This document shows, piece after piece, positions 7,702-15,886 of a stretch of DNA of 64,000 nt. The stretch's first letter is position 1. Every line of letters starts with the position of its first letter. Source of the stretch: Nocardia arizonensis (GTDB taxonomy: Bacteria; Actinomycetota; Actinomycetes; Mycobacteriales; Mycobacteriaceae). Where the stretch lies: positions 124,001-188,000 of the forward strand of contig NZ_LGYZ01000133.1 in assembly GCF_001310275.1 (NCBI RefSeq). Reading direction: 5' to 3'. The position numbers and the translations under genes were made by a program. Below the pieces are notes generated by a model. That model was not told where the DNA came from. It did not search any database and saw only the letters and a list, made by a program, of their open reading frames with translations.

Positions 7702-10110
7702 GTGAATTCGACCGACCGCGCGGCTCCGGCAACCGACGGCAACTCCGCAGATTACGGACGATCGTTGCTGAATCGTGTCCTGCGCGGGCTGCCGGACTCC
7801 GACGGCGGCCCGACCCACGTTGTCGAACTGCCCGCCCGCTCCGCGGCCACCACGACCTGGCCGGACTGGGTCGACGACGAGGTGATCGACGCGCTGCGCG
7901 AGACCGGTGTCGACACCCCGTGGGCCCACCAGACCCGCACCGCCGACCTGGCCGCGAGCGGACGTCACGTCGTGCTCAGCACCGGAACAGCATCCGGTAA
8001 ATCGCTGGGGTACCAACTGCCCGTACTCACCGCCCTGCGGGAAGATCCCAAGGCCACGGCGTTGTATCTGGCGCCGACAAAAGCACTGGGAGCCGATCAG
8101 TTGCGGGCGATCAGCGAGTTGACCCGCGAGGGTCCGCTTCGTGATATCCATCCCGCCACTTACGACGGCGACACCCCCGCCGAGATCCGCCAATGGGTGC
8201 GCGCCAACGCGAGGTGGATCTTCACCAATCCCGACATGCTGCACCTCGGCATCCTGCGTTCCCACCAGCGCTGGGCGCGGGTACTGCGCCGACTGCGCTA
8301 CGTGGTCATCGACGAATGCCACGCCTACCGTGGTGTCTTCGGCTCCCATGTCGCGCTGGTGCTGCGCAGGCTGCGTCGGGTCGCGGCCCGCTACGGGGCC
8401 GATCCGACATTCATCCTGTGCTCGGCGACCACGGCCGAGCCCGCCGCGGCGGCCGCCCGGCTCATCGGCGCCCCCTGCGTCGCGGTCACCGAGGACGGGT
8501 CGCCGCGCGGCGCGCGCACCATCGCCCTGTGGGAACCGCCCCTGATCAGCACATTGACCGGCGAGAACGGTGCGCCGGTGCGGCGTTCGGCGACCGCGGA
8601 GTCGGCCCGGATCATGGCCGATCTGGTTGCCGAGGGCGCGCGGACGCTGACCTTCGTCCGATCGCGCCGCGCCGCGGAACTGACCGCGATGGAGGCCCGG
8701 CGGTTGCTCTCGGAGGTAGATCCCCAGCTCGCGTCGCGTGTCGCGGCGTACCGGGCCGGATACCTGGCCGAGGACCGCAGAGATCTCGAATCGGCGCTGT
8801 CGGACGGATCGCTGCTCGGGGCCGCGACCACCAACGCACTGGAACTGGGGGTGGACATCGCGGGCCTGGATGCCGTCGTCATCTCGGGATTTCCCGGAAC
8901 AGTCGCCTCCTTCTGGCAACAGGCGGGCCGGGCCGGGCGGCGCCTGCATGGCTCGCTGGTACTGCTCGTGGCCAGGGACGATCCGCTGGACACCTACCTC
9001 GTGCACCATCCCGAAGCGCTGCTGGACAAGCCGGTCGAGGCCACCATCACCGACCCGCGCAATCCGTATGTCCTCGGTCCGCATCTGCTGTGCGCGGCCA
9101 TGGAACATCCCCTCACCGATGCCGAGGTCGACGCACTCGGCGCGCGCGAGCTGATCGAGGAAATGGCAGTTCACGGCCGTATTCGCCGGCGCGTGACCGG
9201 GCGTGACGGCGCGGCGCGCTGGTATGTGACCGCCGACGCCCAACCGCACGACGCAGTCGACGTCCGGGGCGGCATCGGATCGCCGGTGGCGATCGTGGAC
9301 GCTGAAACCGGCAGGCTGTTGGGCACCGCCGACGCCGGACGCGCGCAGGCCACCCTGCACGAAGGGGCCGTCCACCTGCATCAAGGCGACACCTACCTGG
9401 TGGACGAACTCGACATCGAGGGCGGGGTCGTCTTCGTACACGCCGAAGAACCCGGGTGGACGACCAGTGCCCGGCGGCTGACTTCCATCGCCGTCGACGA
9501 GATCACCGAACAACGCCGCCACGGTGCGGTTACCTGCGCATTGGCGCGGGTAAGGGTCACGAGTCAGGTGATCGGTTATCTGCGCACCCTGCTCACCGGC
9601 GAGGTCCTCGACCTGGTCGAACTCGACATGCCCGCCCAGATCCTGCCCACCAGGGCCGTTCTCTACACGGTGACGCCGCAACTGCTGGCCGATGCGGGAA
9701 TCACCCCGCAGCGCACGCCCGGCGCGCTGCACGCCGCCGAACACGCGGCGATCGGCCTGTTACCACTGGTCGCCACCTGCGATCGGTGGGATATCGGCGG
9801 TGTCTCCATCGCCGACCACCCGGATACCGGGCTGCCGACGGTGTTCGTCTACGACGGTCAACCCGGCGGTGCGGGCTTCGCCGAACGCGGGTTCGGACAG
9901 CTGCGCCGCTGGCTGGCCGCCACCCTCGAGGCCATCGAGGCGTGCGCGTGCGCGACCGGTTGCCCGTCCTGCGTCCAGTCCCCCAAGTGCGGCAATGGCA
10001 ACCATCCGCTGGACAAGGTCGGGGCGGCCCGCCTGCTGGCCGCCGTTCTCGGTGAACTCGATGGCGAGCCGATCCGCATATCCGCAGGTCGAGACCACGA
10101 ATCCGATTAG
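7702..10110 (+). CDS. DEAD/DEAH-box helicase with C-terminal DUF1998/MrfA zinc domain
   Basis: A superfamily 2 helicase of about 802 aa, starting at GTG 7702 (VNSTDRAAP); upstream in-frame residues are not helicase-like. Visible motifs are STGTASGKSLGYQLP (motif I), APTKALGADQ (Ia), VIDECHAYRG (DECH, motif II), CSATT (III) and QQAGRAGRR (VI). The C-terminus has GCPSCVQSPKCGNGNHPLDK, part of the four-cysteine signature of the DUF1998 domain. This architecture matches Bacillus MrfA, a mitomycin-repair helicase, and M. tuberculosis Rv3649. It stands alone on the plus strand. A role in DNA repair is inferred from the family. Confidence 0.92.
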   Translation: MNSTDRAAPATDGNSADYGRSLLNRVLRGLPDSDGGPTHVVELPARSAATTTWPDWVDDEVIDALRETGVDTPWAHQTRTADLAASGRHVVLSTGTASGKSLGYQLPVLTALREDPKATALYLAPTKALGADQLRAISELTREGPLRDIHPATYDGDTPAEIRQWVRANARWIFTNPDMLHLGILRSHQRWARVLRRLRYVVIDECHAYRGVFGSHVALVLRRLRRVAARYGADPTFILCSATTAEPAAAAARLIGAPCVAVTEDGSPRGARTIALWEPPLISTLTGENGAPVRRSATAESARIMADLVAEGARTLTFVRSRRAAELTAMEARRLLSEVDPQLASRVAAYRAGYLAEDRRDLESALSDGSLLGAATTNALELGVDIAGLDAVVISGFPGTVASFWQQAGRAGRRLHGSLVLLVARDDPLDTYLVHHPEALLDKPVEATITDPRNPYVLGPHLLCAAMEHPLTDAEVDALGARELIEEMAVHGRIRRRVTGRDGAARWYVTADAQPHDAVDVRGGIGSPVAIVDAETGRLLGTADAGRAQATLHEGAVHLHQGDTYLVDELDIEGGVVFVHAEEPGWTTSARRLTSIAVDEITEQRRHGAVTCALARVRVTSQVIGYLRTLLTGEVLDLVELDMPAQILPTRAVLYTVTPQLLADAGITPQRTPGALHAAEHAAIGLLPLVATCDRWDIGGVSIADHPDTGLPTVFVYDGQPGGAGFAERGFGQLRRWLAATLEAIEACACATGCPSCVQSPKCGNGNHPLDKVGAARLLAAVLGELDGEPIRISAGRDHESD

Positions 10111-10408
10111 TAACGGCGCACCGCGACGGCGTGGCCGCACGGCGACATGCCGAGCGGTCACCAGTCGTCCGTCCCCGTCGCGACCCGGCCCTCGCACCGC
10201 ACGACCGGCTCCCGAGTGTGACAAATAAAGAGGAATCGATTCATGTTAACTGGCGTATTGCCATAGCCTTTCCCGCGCGACGTGCGCAAACAATACGGAT
10301 ATATCCCCGCCGCGTTTCGGGAATTGATGCGATATCGCAATTATCCGACTACGGGATTACCAATTACCCCGCCGCGAACTAACCCCTGCCGGTGTCTGTA
10401 CGGACGGG
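10111..10408. other. AT-rich gap between convergent genes
   Basis: This 298-bp region has no convincing gene. From about 10200 to 10390 it is markedly AT-richer than any nearby stretch and contains a 12-bp perfect palindrome at 10328-10339 (TGCGATATCGCA). It lies between two converging genes and may hold terminators or a remnant of transferred DNA. Confidence 0.4.
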
Positions 10409-10909
10409 TCACTCGTCATCGGCGACGGGTCCCGCACGAGCGACGGCGTGAACGGTGCGTTGCCCCAGCAGACCTATTGGTACATTCCCTTCGACGCTTA
10501 CCGTCGCGTCCCACTCGTCGACTTCGCAACCGCGTATCCGCATACTCATCCGCCGTACCACCTCACCCCCTTCGGCGCAGCCGGCCTCGACACCCGAATC
10601 CAATGCGCCCGCGGCGGCGAGAGCTCCGAGATCGGCCGCCGCCTGTGCTCGATGACGGGCAACCGCGACGACACCGATCTGCGCGATCATCAGGGTGAGC
10701 GATAACAGCGCGGTGAGCGCGAGACATCCCAGGACGGTCGCGCCACCCCGCTCCGACCACATCGCAGACCCGCCATCGGGCGAAGGTGGACCACAGCCTG
10801 CCCTCGCGAGCGTTGGCGGCGATGCCATGGACGCGGCGGCCGATCCGATGGGATCCGTCGGTCGCGGGCGGGCCTTGTCCGACGATGTGAACTCCACTCC
10901 GCTGGTCAT
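10409..10909 (-). CDS. TadE/G-like protein, last gene of the Tad operon (Rv3654c-like)
   Basis: A 166-aa protein with one hydrophobic segment near residues 57-82 (GGATVLGCLALTALLSL) followed by ARHRAQAAADLGALAAA. This is the arrangement of TadE/TadG-type pseudopilins and of the Rv3654c family, often named Rv3654c family TadE-like proteins. The ATG at 10909 overlaps the upstream TGA by four bases (ATGA), so translation is probably coupled; an internal ATG (MWSERGG) is an alternative start. It is the distal gene of the pilus operon and likely a minor pilin or envelope component. Confidence 0.8.
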   Translation of the reverse strand: MTSGVEFTSSDKARPRPTDPIGSAAASMASPPTLARAGCGPPSPDGGSAMWSERGGATVLGCLALTALLSLTLMIAQIGVVAVARHRAQAAADLGALAAAGALDSGVEAGCAEGGEVVRRMSMRIRGCEVDEWDATVSVEGNVPIGLLGQRTVHAVARAGPVADDE

Positions 10910-11235
10910 CGGACACCGGGTTCCCGGGTGGCGACCGCGTCGGCGTGTAGCTCCAGTAACGGTAAGAGCGGTGTCCGGGAGTAGACGGTCGCGACAATAC
11001 GATCACCCTCGCCGTGCATGGCGATACGAGCACCGGACGGGGCGATTCGGCCCGCCGCGGAGACCGCGTTCGCCACATCGCCGCGAGCACCCAGGCGCGC
11101 GGCCTCACGCGCGGCGTCGACACAGCGGATCTGTGTCGACGCCGCGAGCAGTGCGCCGACGCAGCACAGTACGACGGCGACGATCGACGCGACCGCGAAC
11201 GCGGCCTCCACTGTCACCGCACCACGGTCACTCAC
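10906..11235 (-). CDS. TadE family minor pilin
   Basis: 109 aa starting at GTG 11235. The N-terminus VSDRGAVTVEAAFAVASIVAV has the hydrophobic TadE signature with a conserved Glu, as in prepilin-like processing sites, followed by CVDAAREAARLGARGD, typical of the family. It probably supports assembly of the Flp-type pilus. It overlaps the next gene by four bases. The start is inferred from the family motif, because upstream residues in frame belong to a long shadow reading frame. Confidence 0.82.
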   Translation of the reverse strand: MSDRGAVTVEAAFAVASIVAVVLCCVGALLAASTQIRCVDAAREAARLGARGDVANAVSAAGRIAPSGARIAMHGEGDRIVATVYSRTPLLPLLELHADAVATREPGVR

Positions 11236-11270
11236 CAGATCCGTTGTACTACAACCACCTTTGCGCCTGG

Positions 11271-11675
11271 TCAGACGGCCGTGTTCAGTGCCTTGTCGAT
11301 GATCCGCGTCAAGGCATCGATGATCGAATCTCCCGTCACGACGCCGTACAGCACCGCGCCGAAGGCCGCCGCGGCAATGGTCCCGATGGCGTACTCGGCC
11401 GTGCTCATGCCCTCCTCGGCGGCCCCGAACCGGAGCAGCCGCAAGCGGATCGCATTCGGCGACGGCAACAGTCGCGTGAGGCGCGCCGAGCGGACGGATC
11501 GCCGCCTCTGGACCACGAATCTCGCCAACCGCGATGTCAGCACGTCTCGCGATATCCGTTCGCGAGGCCGCGCCCACGTCGACTCGCAGGCCGCGGCGCC
11601 CGACCGTCGCCTTCCGCTCCTCCCGCCCGACCGCACCGATGTCTGCGTAACCCTCTTCCCCATCTGCGTTCGCAC
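11271..11675 (-). CDS. DUF4244 Flp-type pilin subunit with long N-terminal extension
   Basis: 134 aa. The C-terminal part EEGMSTAEYAIGTIAAAAFGAVLY...IIDKALNTAV is the DUF4244/Flp pilin signature, with cleavage expected around the G/M junction and the conserved Glu at +5. The GTG at 11675 is preceded by AGAGGGG at ideal spacing, which favours this start. It gives an unusually long, Arg-rich leader of about 90 residues before the pilin core; later GTG codons would give a more typical length. It is the likely major pilin of the Tad system and corresponds to Rv3656c. Confidence 0.8.
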   Translation of the reverse strand: MRTQMGKRVTQTSVRSGGRSGRRRSGAAACESTWARPRERISRDVLTSRLARFVVQRRRSVRSARLTRLLPSPNAIRLRLLRFGAAEEGMSTAEYAIGTIAAAAFGAVLYGVVTGDSIIDALTRIIDKALNTAV

Positions 11676-11735
11676 CCGATACCCCTCTTCTCGATGCCCG
11701 CGCGGCCGCTCCGCGCGGACAAGTTCGTACGCCGC

Positions 11736-12335
11736 TCACAGCAGCCCGTCGCCGAGCACATGACCCGCCATACCGATCACCACCGGGACAATGCCAAGGC
11801 AGAGGAACGCGGGCAGGAAACAGAGCCCCAGCGGACCGCTGATCAGCACACCCGCGCGCTCGGCTCGCGCGGCGGCCAGATCCTCGACCACACCGCGCCG
11901 CTGCGCGGCGAGTTCGCCGATCGCCGTCGCCAGACAGGACCCGGACCGAGCCGATCGCCGCGCGATCCGCGCCAGCGACTCCACCTCTTCCGCCCCCGCC
12001 TCGCCCCGCGCGCCCTCGGCGGCGCACTGCCACGCGACGGCCGCATCCGCACCGAGCGCCAAGAGATCGGCGGCGCGTATCAGCGATCGCCCCAGTGCCG
12101 CCGGCGCCGTCCGAGCGACCGCCCGCGCGGCACCCGCGGGTGGCAGCCCCGCCCGAAGACAGGAGGCGAGCAGATCGAACACCGATGCCACGACCAACGG
12201 ATCGCCCGCGACCGCCTGTGCCGCGCGCTAAGCCCGCTCCGGTCCGCCGGACCGCAATCCCCGTAACCGCCGCACCACCGCCACCCGCCCTGGCATGACC
12301 AGCAAGGCACAAACGCCAAGCAGCACGGAAACCAT
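11736..12335 (-). pseudogene. tadC: tadC, interrupted by an in-frame amber codon
   Basis: An ATG at 12335 with a strong GGAAGGGGAGGGG site begins a frame encoding MVSVLLGVCALLVMPG, the usual first membrane segment of TadC. At codon 36 this frame reaches TAG (12228-12230). The same frame then continues without a stop through DPLVVASVFDLLASCLRAGLP, the type II secretion F domain, to a C-terminal membrane pair (LCFLPAFLCLGIVPVVIGMAG) ending at 11736. Removing the TAG would give about 199 aa, normal for TadC. Restart at TTG 12197 or GTG 12191 would make a protein lacking the first membrane helix. A sequencing error, a true nonsense mutation or a split gene are all possible. Confidence 0.7.
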
Positions 12336-12380
12336 CGCCCCTCCCCTTCCTCTGAATCGCGGCCACGACGGCGCGGTGGT

Positions 12381-13193
12381 TCATGCGAGGACCTTTCCCG
12401 TGATGGCGTCGGTCCACAGGAGACCGGCGCAGGCCAGCAGACAGCCCAGCGGCAGCAGGACCGTGCCCGGGCCGCGGCCGAACAGCACCGCGATCGGTGC
12501 GGCGCCCATCAGTTGACCCAGGGCGATACCGAGGATCGGGAGACAGGCCAGCACGGCGGCCGTGGCACGCGGACCCGCCAGTGACGCGGTGGTTCTGGCC
12601 CGGAAGCGGATTCGCCCGGCCAGATCCGTTCGGGCGGCGGACAGCAGTTCCGCGAGGGCGAGACCGTGATGTTCGGCGACCTGCCACGCCTCGGCGATAC
12701 GCCCCAGTTCGGCGGCCACCACGGAATCCGGTTGCCGCAGCCCCTCCGCACCCGCACCGCCGAGTCTCGTGCGTGCGGCAGCGATCGCGAATGCCCTGGC
12801 CGCGACACCTTCCGACTCACGCGCCGCGACGTCGGCCGCGGCACTCGGATGCGCCCCGACCCGAAGTTCGCCGATCACCGCCTCCAGCGCCGCCATGAGG
12901 TACCCGCACTCCACGGACCTGCTCTTGTCCACTCGAGTCCGTCGCCACCGCATGGCAACGGTGCCCGATACGGCGACGGCGGCGACCGCCGAACCGATGC
13001 CGAGCGCGAACATCACCGCGACCGCCACCGCCGCGACCGCGACACCCGCCGCCGCGAGCGCCGACCAACGCGAAGCGCGGAATCCACCGCGAGGCGCGCC
13101 GAACACCGCCGCACGACGCCGCACCGCGCTCGGTCGAGCGACAACCGAGACAGCCAATGCCAGACATATCGGGGCGAGCACGTACCCGGTCAC
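12381..13193 (-). CDS. tadB: TadB-like inner-membrane platform protein (type II secretion F family)
   Basis: 270 aa starting at GTG 13193 (VTGYVLAPICLALAVSVV). Two hydrophobic blocks lie in the N-terminal third (about residues 3-18 and 50-75). A cytoplasmic F domain follows with GYLMAALEAVIGELRVGAHPSAA and AEHHGLALAELLSAA, then a C-terminal membrane pair. With TadC it forms the platform on which the TadA ATPase works. Its GTG overlaps the stop of the 68-aa ORF (GTGA). The ATG at 12384 overlapping its stop opens only a different, probably meaningless frame. Confidence 0.85.
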   Translation of the reverse strand: MTGYVLAPICLALAVSVVARPSAVRRRAAVFGAPRGGFRASRWSALAAAGVAVAAVAVAVMFALGIGSAVAAVAVSGTVAMRWRRTRVDKSRSVECGYLMAALEAVIGELRVGAHPSAAADVAARESEGVAARAFAIAAARTRLGGAGAEGLRQPDSVVAAELGRIAEAWQVAEHHGLALAELLSAARTDLAGRIRFRARTTASLAGPRATAAVLACLPILGIALGQLMGAAPIAVLFGRGPGTVLLPLGCLLACAGLLWTDAITGKVLA

Positions 13194-13396
13194 AGGAACC
13201 ACCGTTCGGCAAGCGACACGGCCAAGACTTCGGCGGCGCGCTTCGATGGTGGGCGTGCGATCGCGGCGGACGGCATATCGCGTACCGAAGTGGTCAGATC
13301 CAGGGTCATTCGAGCCCATCGTTCGGCGAGAAGCGCCGCGTCTGCTGGCTGCTCGGTTGTCGAAACGGGTGCGTGGGCGGTCTCTCGTTGGGTCAT
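13190..13396 (-). CDS. Candidate 68-aa protein bridging tadA and tadB
   Basis: This ORF fits the tadA-tadB gap exactly. Its ATG overlaps the tadA stop (ATGA at 13393-13396), and its TGA overlaps the GTG start of tadB (13190-13193). Without it the tightly packed operon would have a 200-bp hole. The product begins MTQRETAHAPVSTTEQ and ends SLAERWFL. It has an amphipathic middle (AERWARMTLDLTTSVRD), no signal peptide and no membrane segment. GC at third positions is lower than in the flanking genes by eye. No family recognised. Confidence 0.5.
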   Translation of the reverse strand: MTQRETAHAPVSTTEQPADAALLAERWARMTLDLTTSVRDMPSAAIARPPSKRAAEVLAVSLAERWFL

Positions 13397-14580
13397 GTGT
13401 GGGATCGCTCAGTGATCAGGGCGGTCAGGGTTTCGGCCGCGGGGGTGGGTGCGTTGTCGTGACGCCAGGCTGGGCTTATGTGGACCCGGCCGGACTCGTC
13501 ACGTACGAGGACCCCTATTTCGCGGAGACCTCGTGAGCCGTCGGGGCGGCGGTGGACGTGGAGGACCACCTGGACCGCAGCGGCCAGTTGGCTGTGGAGT
13601 GCGGCTCGGTCCATACCGCCGAGGGCGGCCAGCGCCTCCAGACGCGCCGGTACCTCCCGTGGCGAGTTGGCGTGGACCGTGCCCGCACCGCCGTCGTGCC
13701 CGGTATTGAGCGCGGTGAGCAGGTCGACCACCTCCGCGCCCCGCACCTCGCCTACGACTATGCGGTCGGGGCGCATGCGCAGGGCTTGGCGGACCAACTC
13801 TCGGACCGTGACCGCGCCCGCGCCTTCCACGTTCGCGGTGCGGGCGACCAGGCGCACCACGTGTGGGTGCGGGGGCGCGAGTTCGGCGGCGTCCTCGACG
13901 CAGATGATGCGTTCGCGGGCGGCCACCTCCGCCAGCAGAGCGGACAGGAGTGTCGTCTTGCCCGAGCCTGTTCCGCCTACTACGAGAAAGGCGAGACGGG
14001 ATCGAATGATCCGACGCAGCAAGGCTTTCGCGTCGGCGGCAACCGAGCCCGCGGCGGCCAATGCGTCGAGGCCCTGGGTGGCGGGGCGGAGTACGCGCAG
14101 CGACAGGCAGGTGCCGCCGTGCGCGATGGGAGCGAGGACGGCGTGCAGGCGGACACCGAACGAATCACCCAGTGCCGCTTCGGTTCCCGAAAGACGACCG
14201 TCGACCCAGGGCTGTGCGTCGTCCAGTCGCCGCCCGGCGGAGAGGGCAAGCCGCTGCGCGAGGCGGCGCACCGCGGCCTCGTCGGGGAAGACGACGGCGG
14301 CCTTCTCGAGTCCGAATCCGCGATCTATCCACACCGCGTCCGGTGCGGTGACCAGGACATCGGCGACCCGCGGATCGTGCAGCAGCGGTTCGAGCACGCC
14401 CGCGCCGGTCATCTCGGTTTGCAGCAGGCGCAGGGCGCGCAACAGATCCGTATCGCCCAGCACGCCGCCCGCCTCGGCGCGAATGGCGGCCGCGACTTGG
14501 GCGGGATTCGGTTCGCCCGCCGCCCCGGCCAGCCGCGCCCGCACCCGGTCGAGCAGCTCGTCGGTCACCACGGCGCTCAT
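13393..14580 (-). CDS. tadA: TadA-type secretion ATPase (Flp pilus / type II-IV secretion)
   Basis: 395 aa starting at ATG 14580 (MSAVVTDELLD). This hexameric ATPase powers pilin assembly. Motifs include Walker A GGTGSGKTT (about 202-210), an Asp box around ICVEDAAEL, Walker B RIVVGEVRGAEV and the His box TGHDGGAGTVHANS. Length is normal for actinobacterial TadA (Rv3659c). The reading frame stays open for 90 codons upstream, but those residues are not conserved-looking and overlap the preceding mini-ORF. The stop overlaps the next ATG by four bases. Confidence 0.92.
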   Translation of the reverse strand: MSAVVTDELLDRVRARLAGAAGEPNPAQVAAAIRAEAGGVLGDTDLLRALRLLQTEMTGAGVLEPLLHDPRVADVLVTAPDAVWIDRGFGLEKAAVVFPDEAAVRRLAQRLALSAGRRLDDAQPWVDGRLSGTEAALGDSFGVRLHAVLAPIAHGGTCLSLRVLRPATQGLDALAAAGSVAADAKALLRRIIRSRLAFLVVGGTGSGKTTLLSALLAEVAARERIICVEDAAELAPPHPHVVRLVARTANVEGAGAVTVRELVRQALRMRPDRIVVGEVRGAEVVDLLTALNTGHDGGAGTVHANSPREVPARLEALAALGGMDRAALHSQLAAAVQVVLHVHRRPDGSRGLREIGVLVRDESGRVHISPAWRHDNAPTPAAETLTALITERSHT

Positions 14581-14780
14581 CGTCGCCCCCGCGCGACATG
14601 TGCGCGGCCGCCGTGACATGCGGTCGGCCCGACACCCCGCGCGACCGAGGCCCGTGCGGTCCGCACCGACGGCCCGGCATCCGATCCGCGCACCCCGCGT
14701 GCGTTGTTCATCACAGGAACGCGCATTTCCGCATGAGGATGGCGTTCCGCGGCGCACGTCACATAACGACCGGAATTCAT
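14577..14780 (-). CDS. Candidate 67-aa protein bridging ssd and tadA
   Basis: Its ATG overlaps the ssd stop (14777-14780) and its TGA overlaps the tadA ATG (14577-14580), both as ATGA. It therefore fills a 196-bp gap exactly. The product begins MNSGRYVTCAAERHPH and is Arg/Gly/Ala-rich, with no membrane segment. By hand count roughly two thirds of third codon positions are G or C, lower than normal for this genome, which argues for caution. It may act mainly as a translational bridge between the two genes. Confidence 0.4.
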   Translation of the reverse strand: MNSGRYVTCAAERHPHAEMRVPVMNNARGVRGSDAGPSVRTARASVARGVGPTACHGGRAHVARGRR

Positions 14781-15886
14781 CGTGCACCCACCGGGGAGGA
14801 TGCGCTGAGGACAGCGAGAACGGCATCCGCGGCGGTGCGCAGCGGACCACGCCGCAGGGTGAGCCCGCCGCGTTCCAGGCGCGCGGCGAGCCCCGGTTCG
14901 GCCCGCACGGCGGCCAACAATGGCAGGTCCAACAGGTCCGCGACCTCGGCTCCGCGCAGCCCGCCGGGCGCCGGACCTCGGACTATCAAGCCCTGGTTGG
15001 GATTTCGGTGCCGGACGTGTCCGGCTACCGCTTTCGCCGCGGCGACGGCGCGCAGCCGTGCGGGCACAACGAGCACGACCAGATCCGCGCAGTCGAACAT
15101 CTGATCCGCGTGCGGCCCGCGTTCACCGGAGACATCGCAGATCACGAGATCGCCTGCGGCACGGCCTGCTTCGATGACGGCGCGGACCGCGACGGGTGCG
15201 AGTTCCCCTGGCAATCGGCCGGCACCACCGCGCCCGCAGGCCAGTACGACCAATCCCGGCGCCGCGGCGGGCAGCGCCTGATGCAGGGCCGCCGCCGAGA
15301 CGCGACCGTCCTCGACGACCAGATCCGGCCAGCGCGACCCCGGTTCGGATTCGATGCCGAGCAGCAGGTCGAGGCCGCCGCCGAGCGGTGCGCCGTCGAC
15401 CAGAACCGTCTCGGGACGGGTGCGCAGCGCCGCCGATCGCAGCGCCGCCGCGGCGGCGAGGACGGAGGCTCCGGCGCCGCCCGCGGCCCCCGCGACGGCG
15501 ACGACGACACCGTCTCCCGCGCGCGGTTCACCGTACTCAGCAAACTTCTCGACAAGGCCGATGGCGGCCCCGGGCAGTGCCGTCACGCACTCGACACCGA
15601 CGACCGCGGCGGCCTGCCAATCGGACAGTTCCGGCTCACCCTCCGTCACGAGGACGACACCGACCCGACGGGGATATCCGGCCTCCGCGCAGCCGCGCGC
15701 GGCGTCTGTGTCGAGGATCACCAGGGGCGCCGCGGCCCAGGCGTGACGACCGACAGGTAGCGCCGCTTCGTCCAGTTCGCGTTCGGCGGCGGCCGCGATG
15801 CGGCGCACCTCCTCGCGCAGCCGAGTCCCCCCGATGAGGACGAGGGCGGGCCGTTTCGCGGCCATCCGCTCTGGTAGGAAGTCCAT
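14777..15886 (-). CDS. ssd: Septum-site-determining-like protein Ssd / TadZ-like, first gene of the Tad operon
   Basis: About 369 aa from ATG 15886; ATG 15865 is an alternative. The C-terminal two thirds resemble a MinD/ParA-type fold: VVAVAGAAGGAGASVLAAAAA replaces the usual deviant Walker A and lacks its lysine pair, then DLVICDVSGERGPHADQ and DLVVLVVPARLRAVAAAK. The N-terminal 130 residues are receiver-like. In M. tuberculosis Rv3660c heads the same operon and was described as affecting septation; in Tad systems the equivalent (TadZ/CpaE) localises the machine. Loss of the catalytic lysine suggests it may not hydrolyse ATP. Confidence 0.85.
   Translation of the reverse strand: MDFLPERMAAKRPALVLIGGTRLREEVRRIAAAAERELDEAALPVGRHAWAAAPLVILDTDAARGCAEAGYPRRVGVVLVTEGEPELSDWQAAAVVGVECVTALPGAAIGLVEKFAEYGEPRAGDGVVVAVAGAAGGAGASVLAAAAALRSAALRTRPETVLVDGAPLGGGLDLLLGIESEPGSRWPDLVVEDGRVSAAALHQALPAAAPGLVVLACGRGGAGRLPGELAPVAVRAVIEAGRAAGDLVICDVSGERGPHADQMFDCADLVVLVVPARLRAVAAAKAVAGHVRHRNPNQGLIVRGPAPGGLRGAEVADLLDLPLLAAVRAEPGLAARLERGGLTLRRGPLRTAADAVLAVLSASSPVGAR

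Noticed and set aside
7621-9744. A 707-codon frame antisense to the helicase gene
   Set aside because: Gly/Arg/Gln-rich mirror frame caused by codon bias; the sense frame has complete helicase motifs.
10906-12687. A 593-codon minus-strand reading frame spanning tadB to tadE
   Set aside because: Only its last 109 residues (TadE) look like a protein; the rest is Arg/Gly-rich shadow of tadB, tadC and the pilin gene in other frames.
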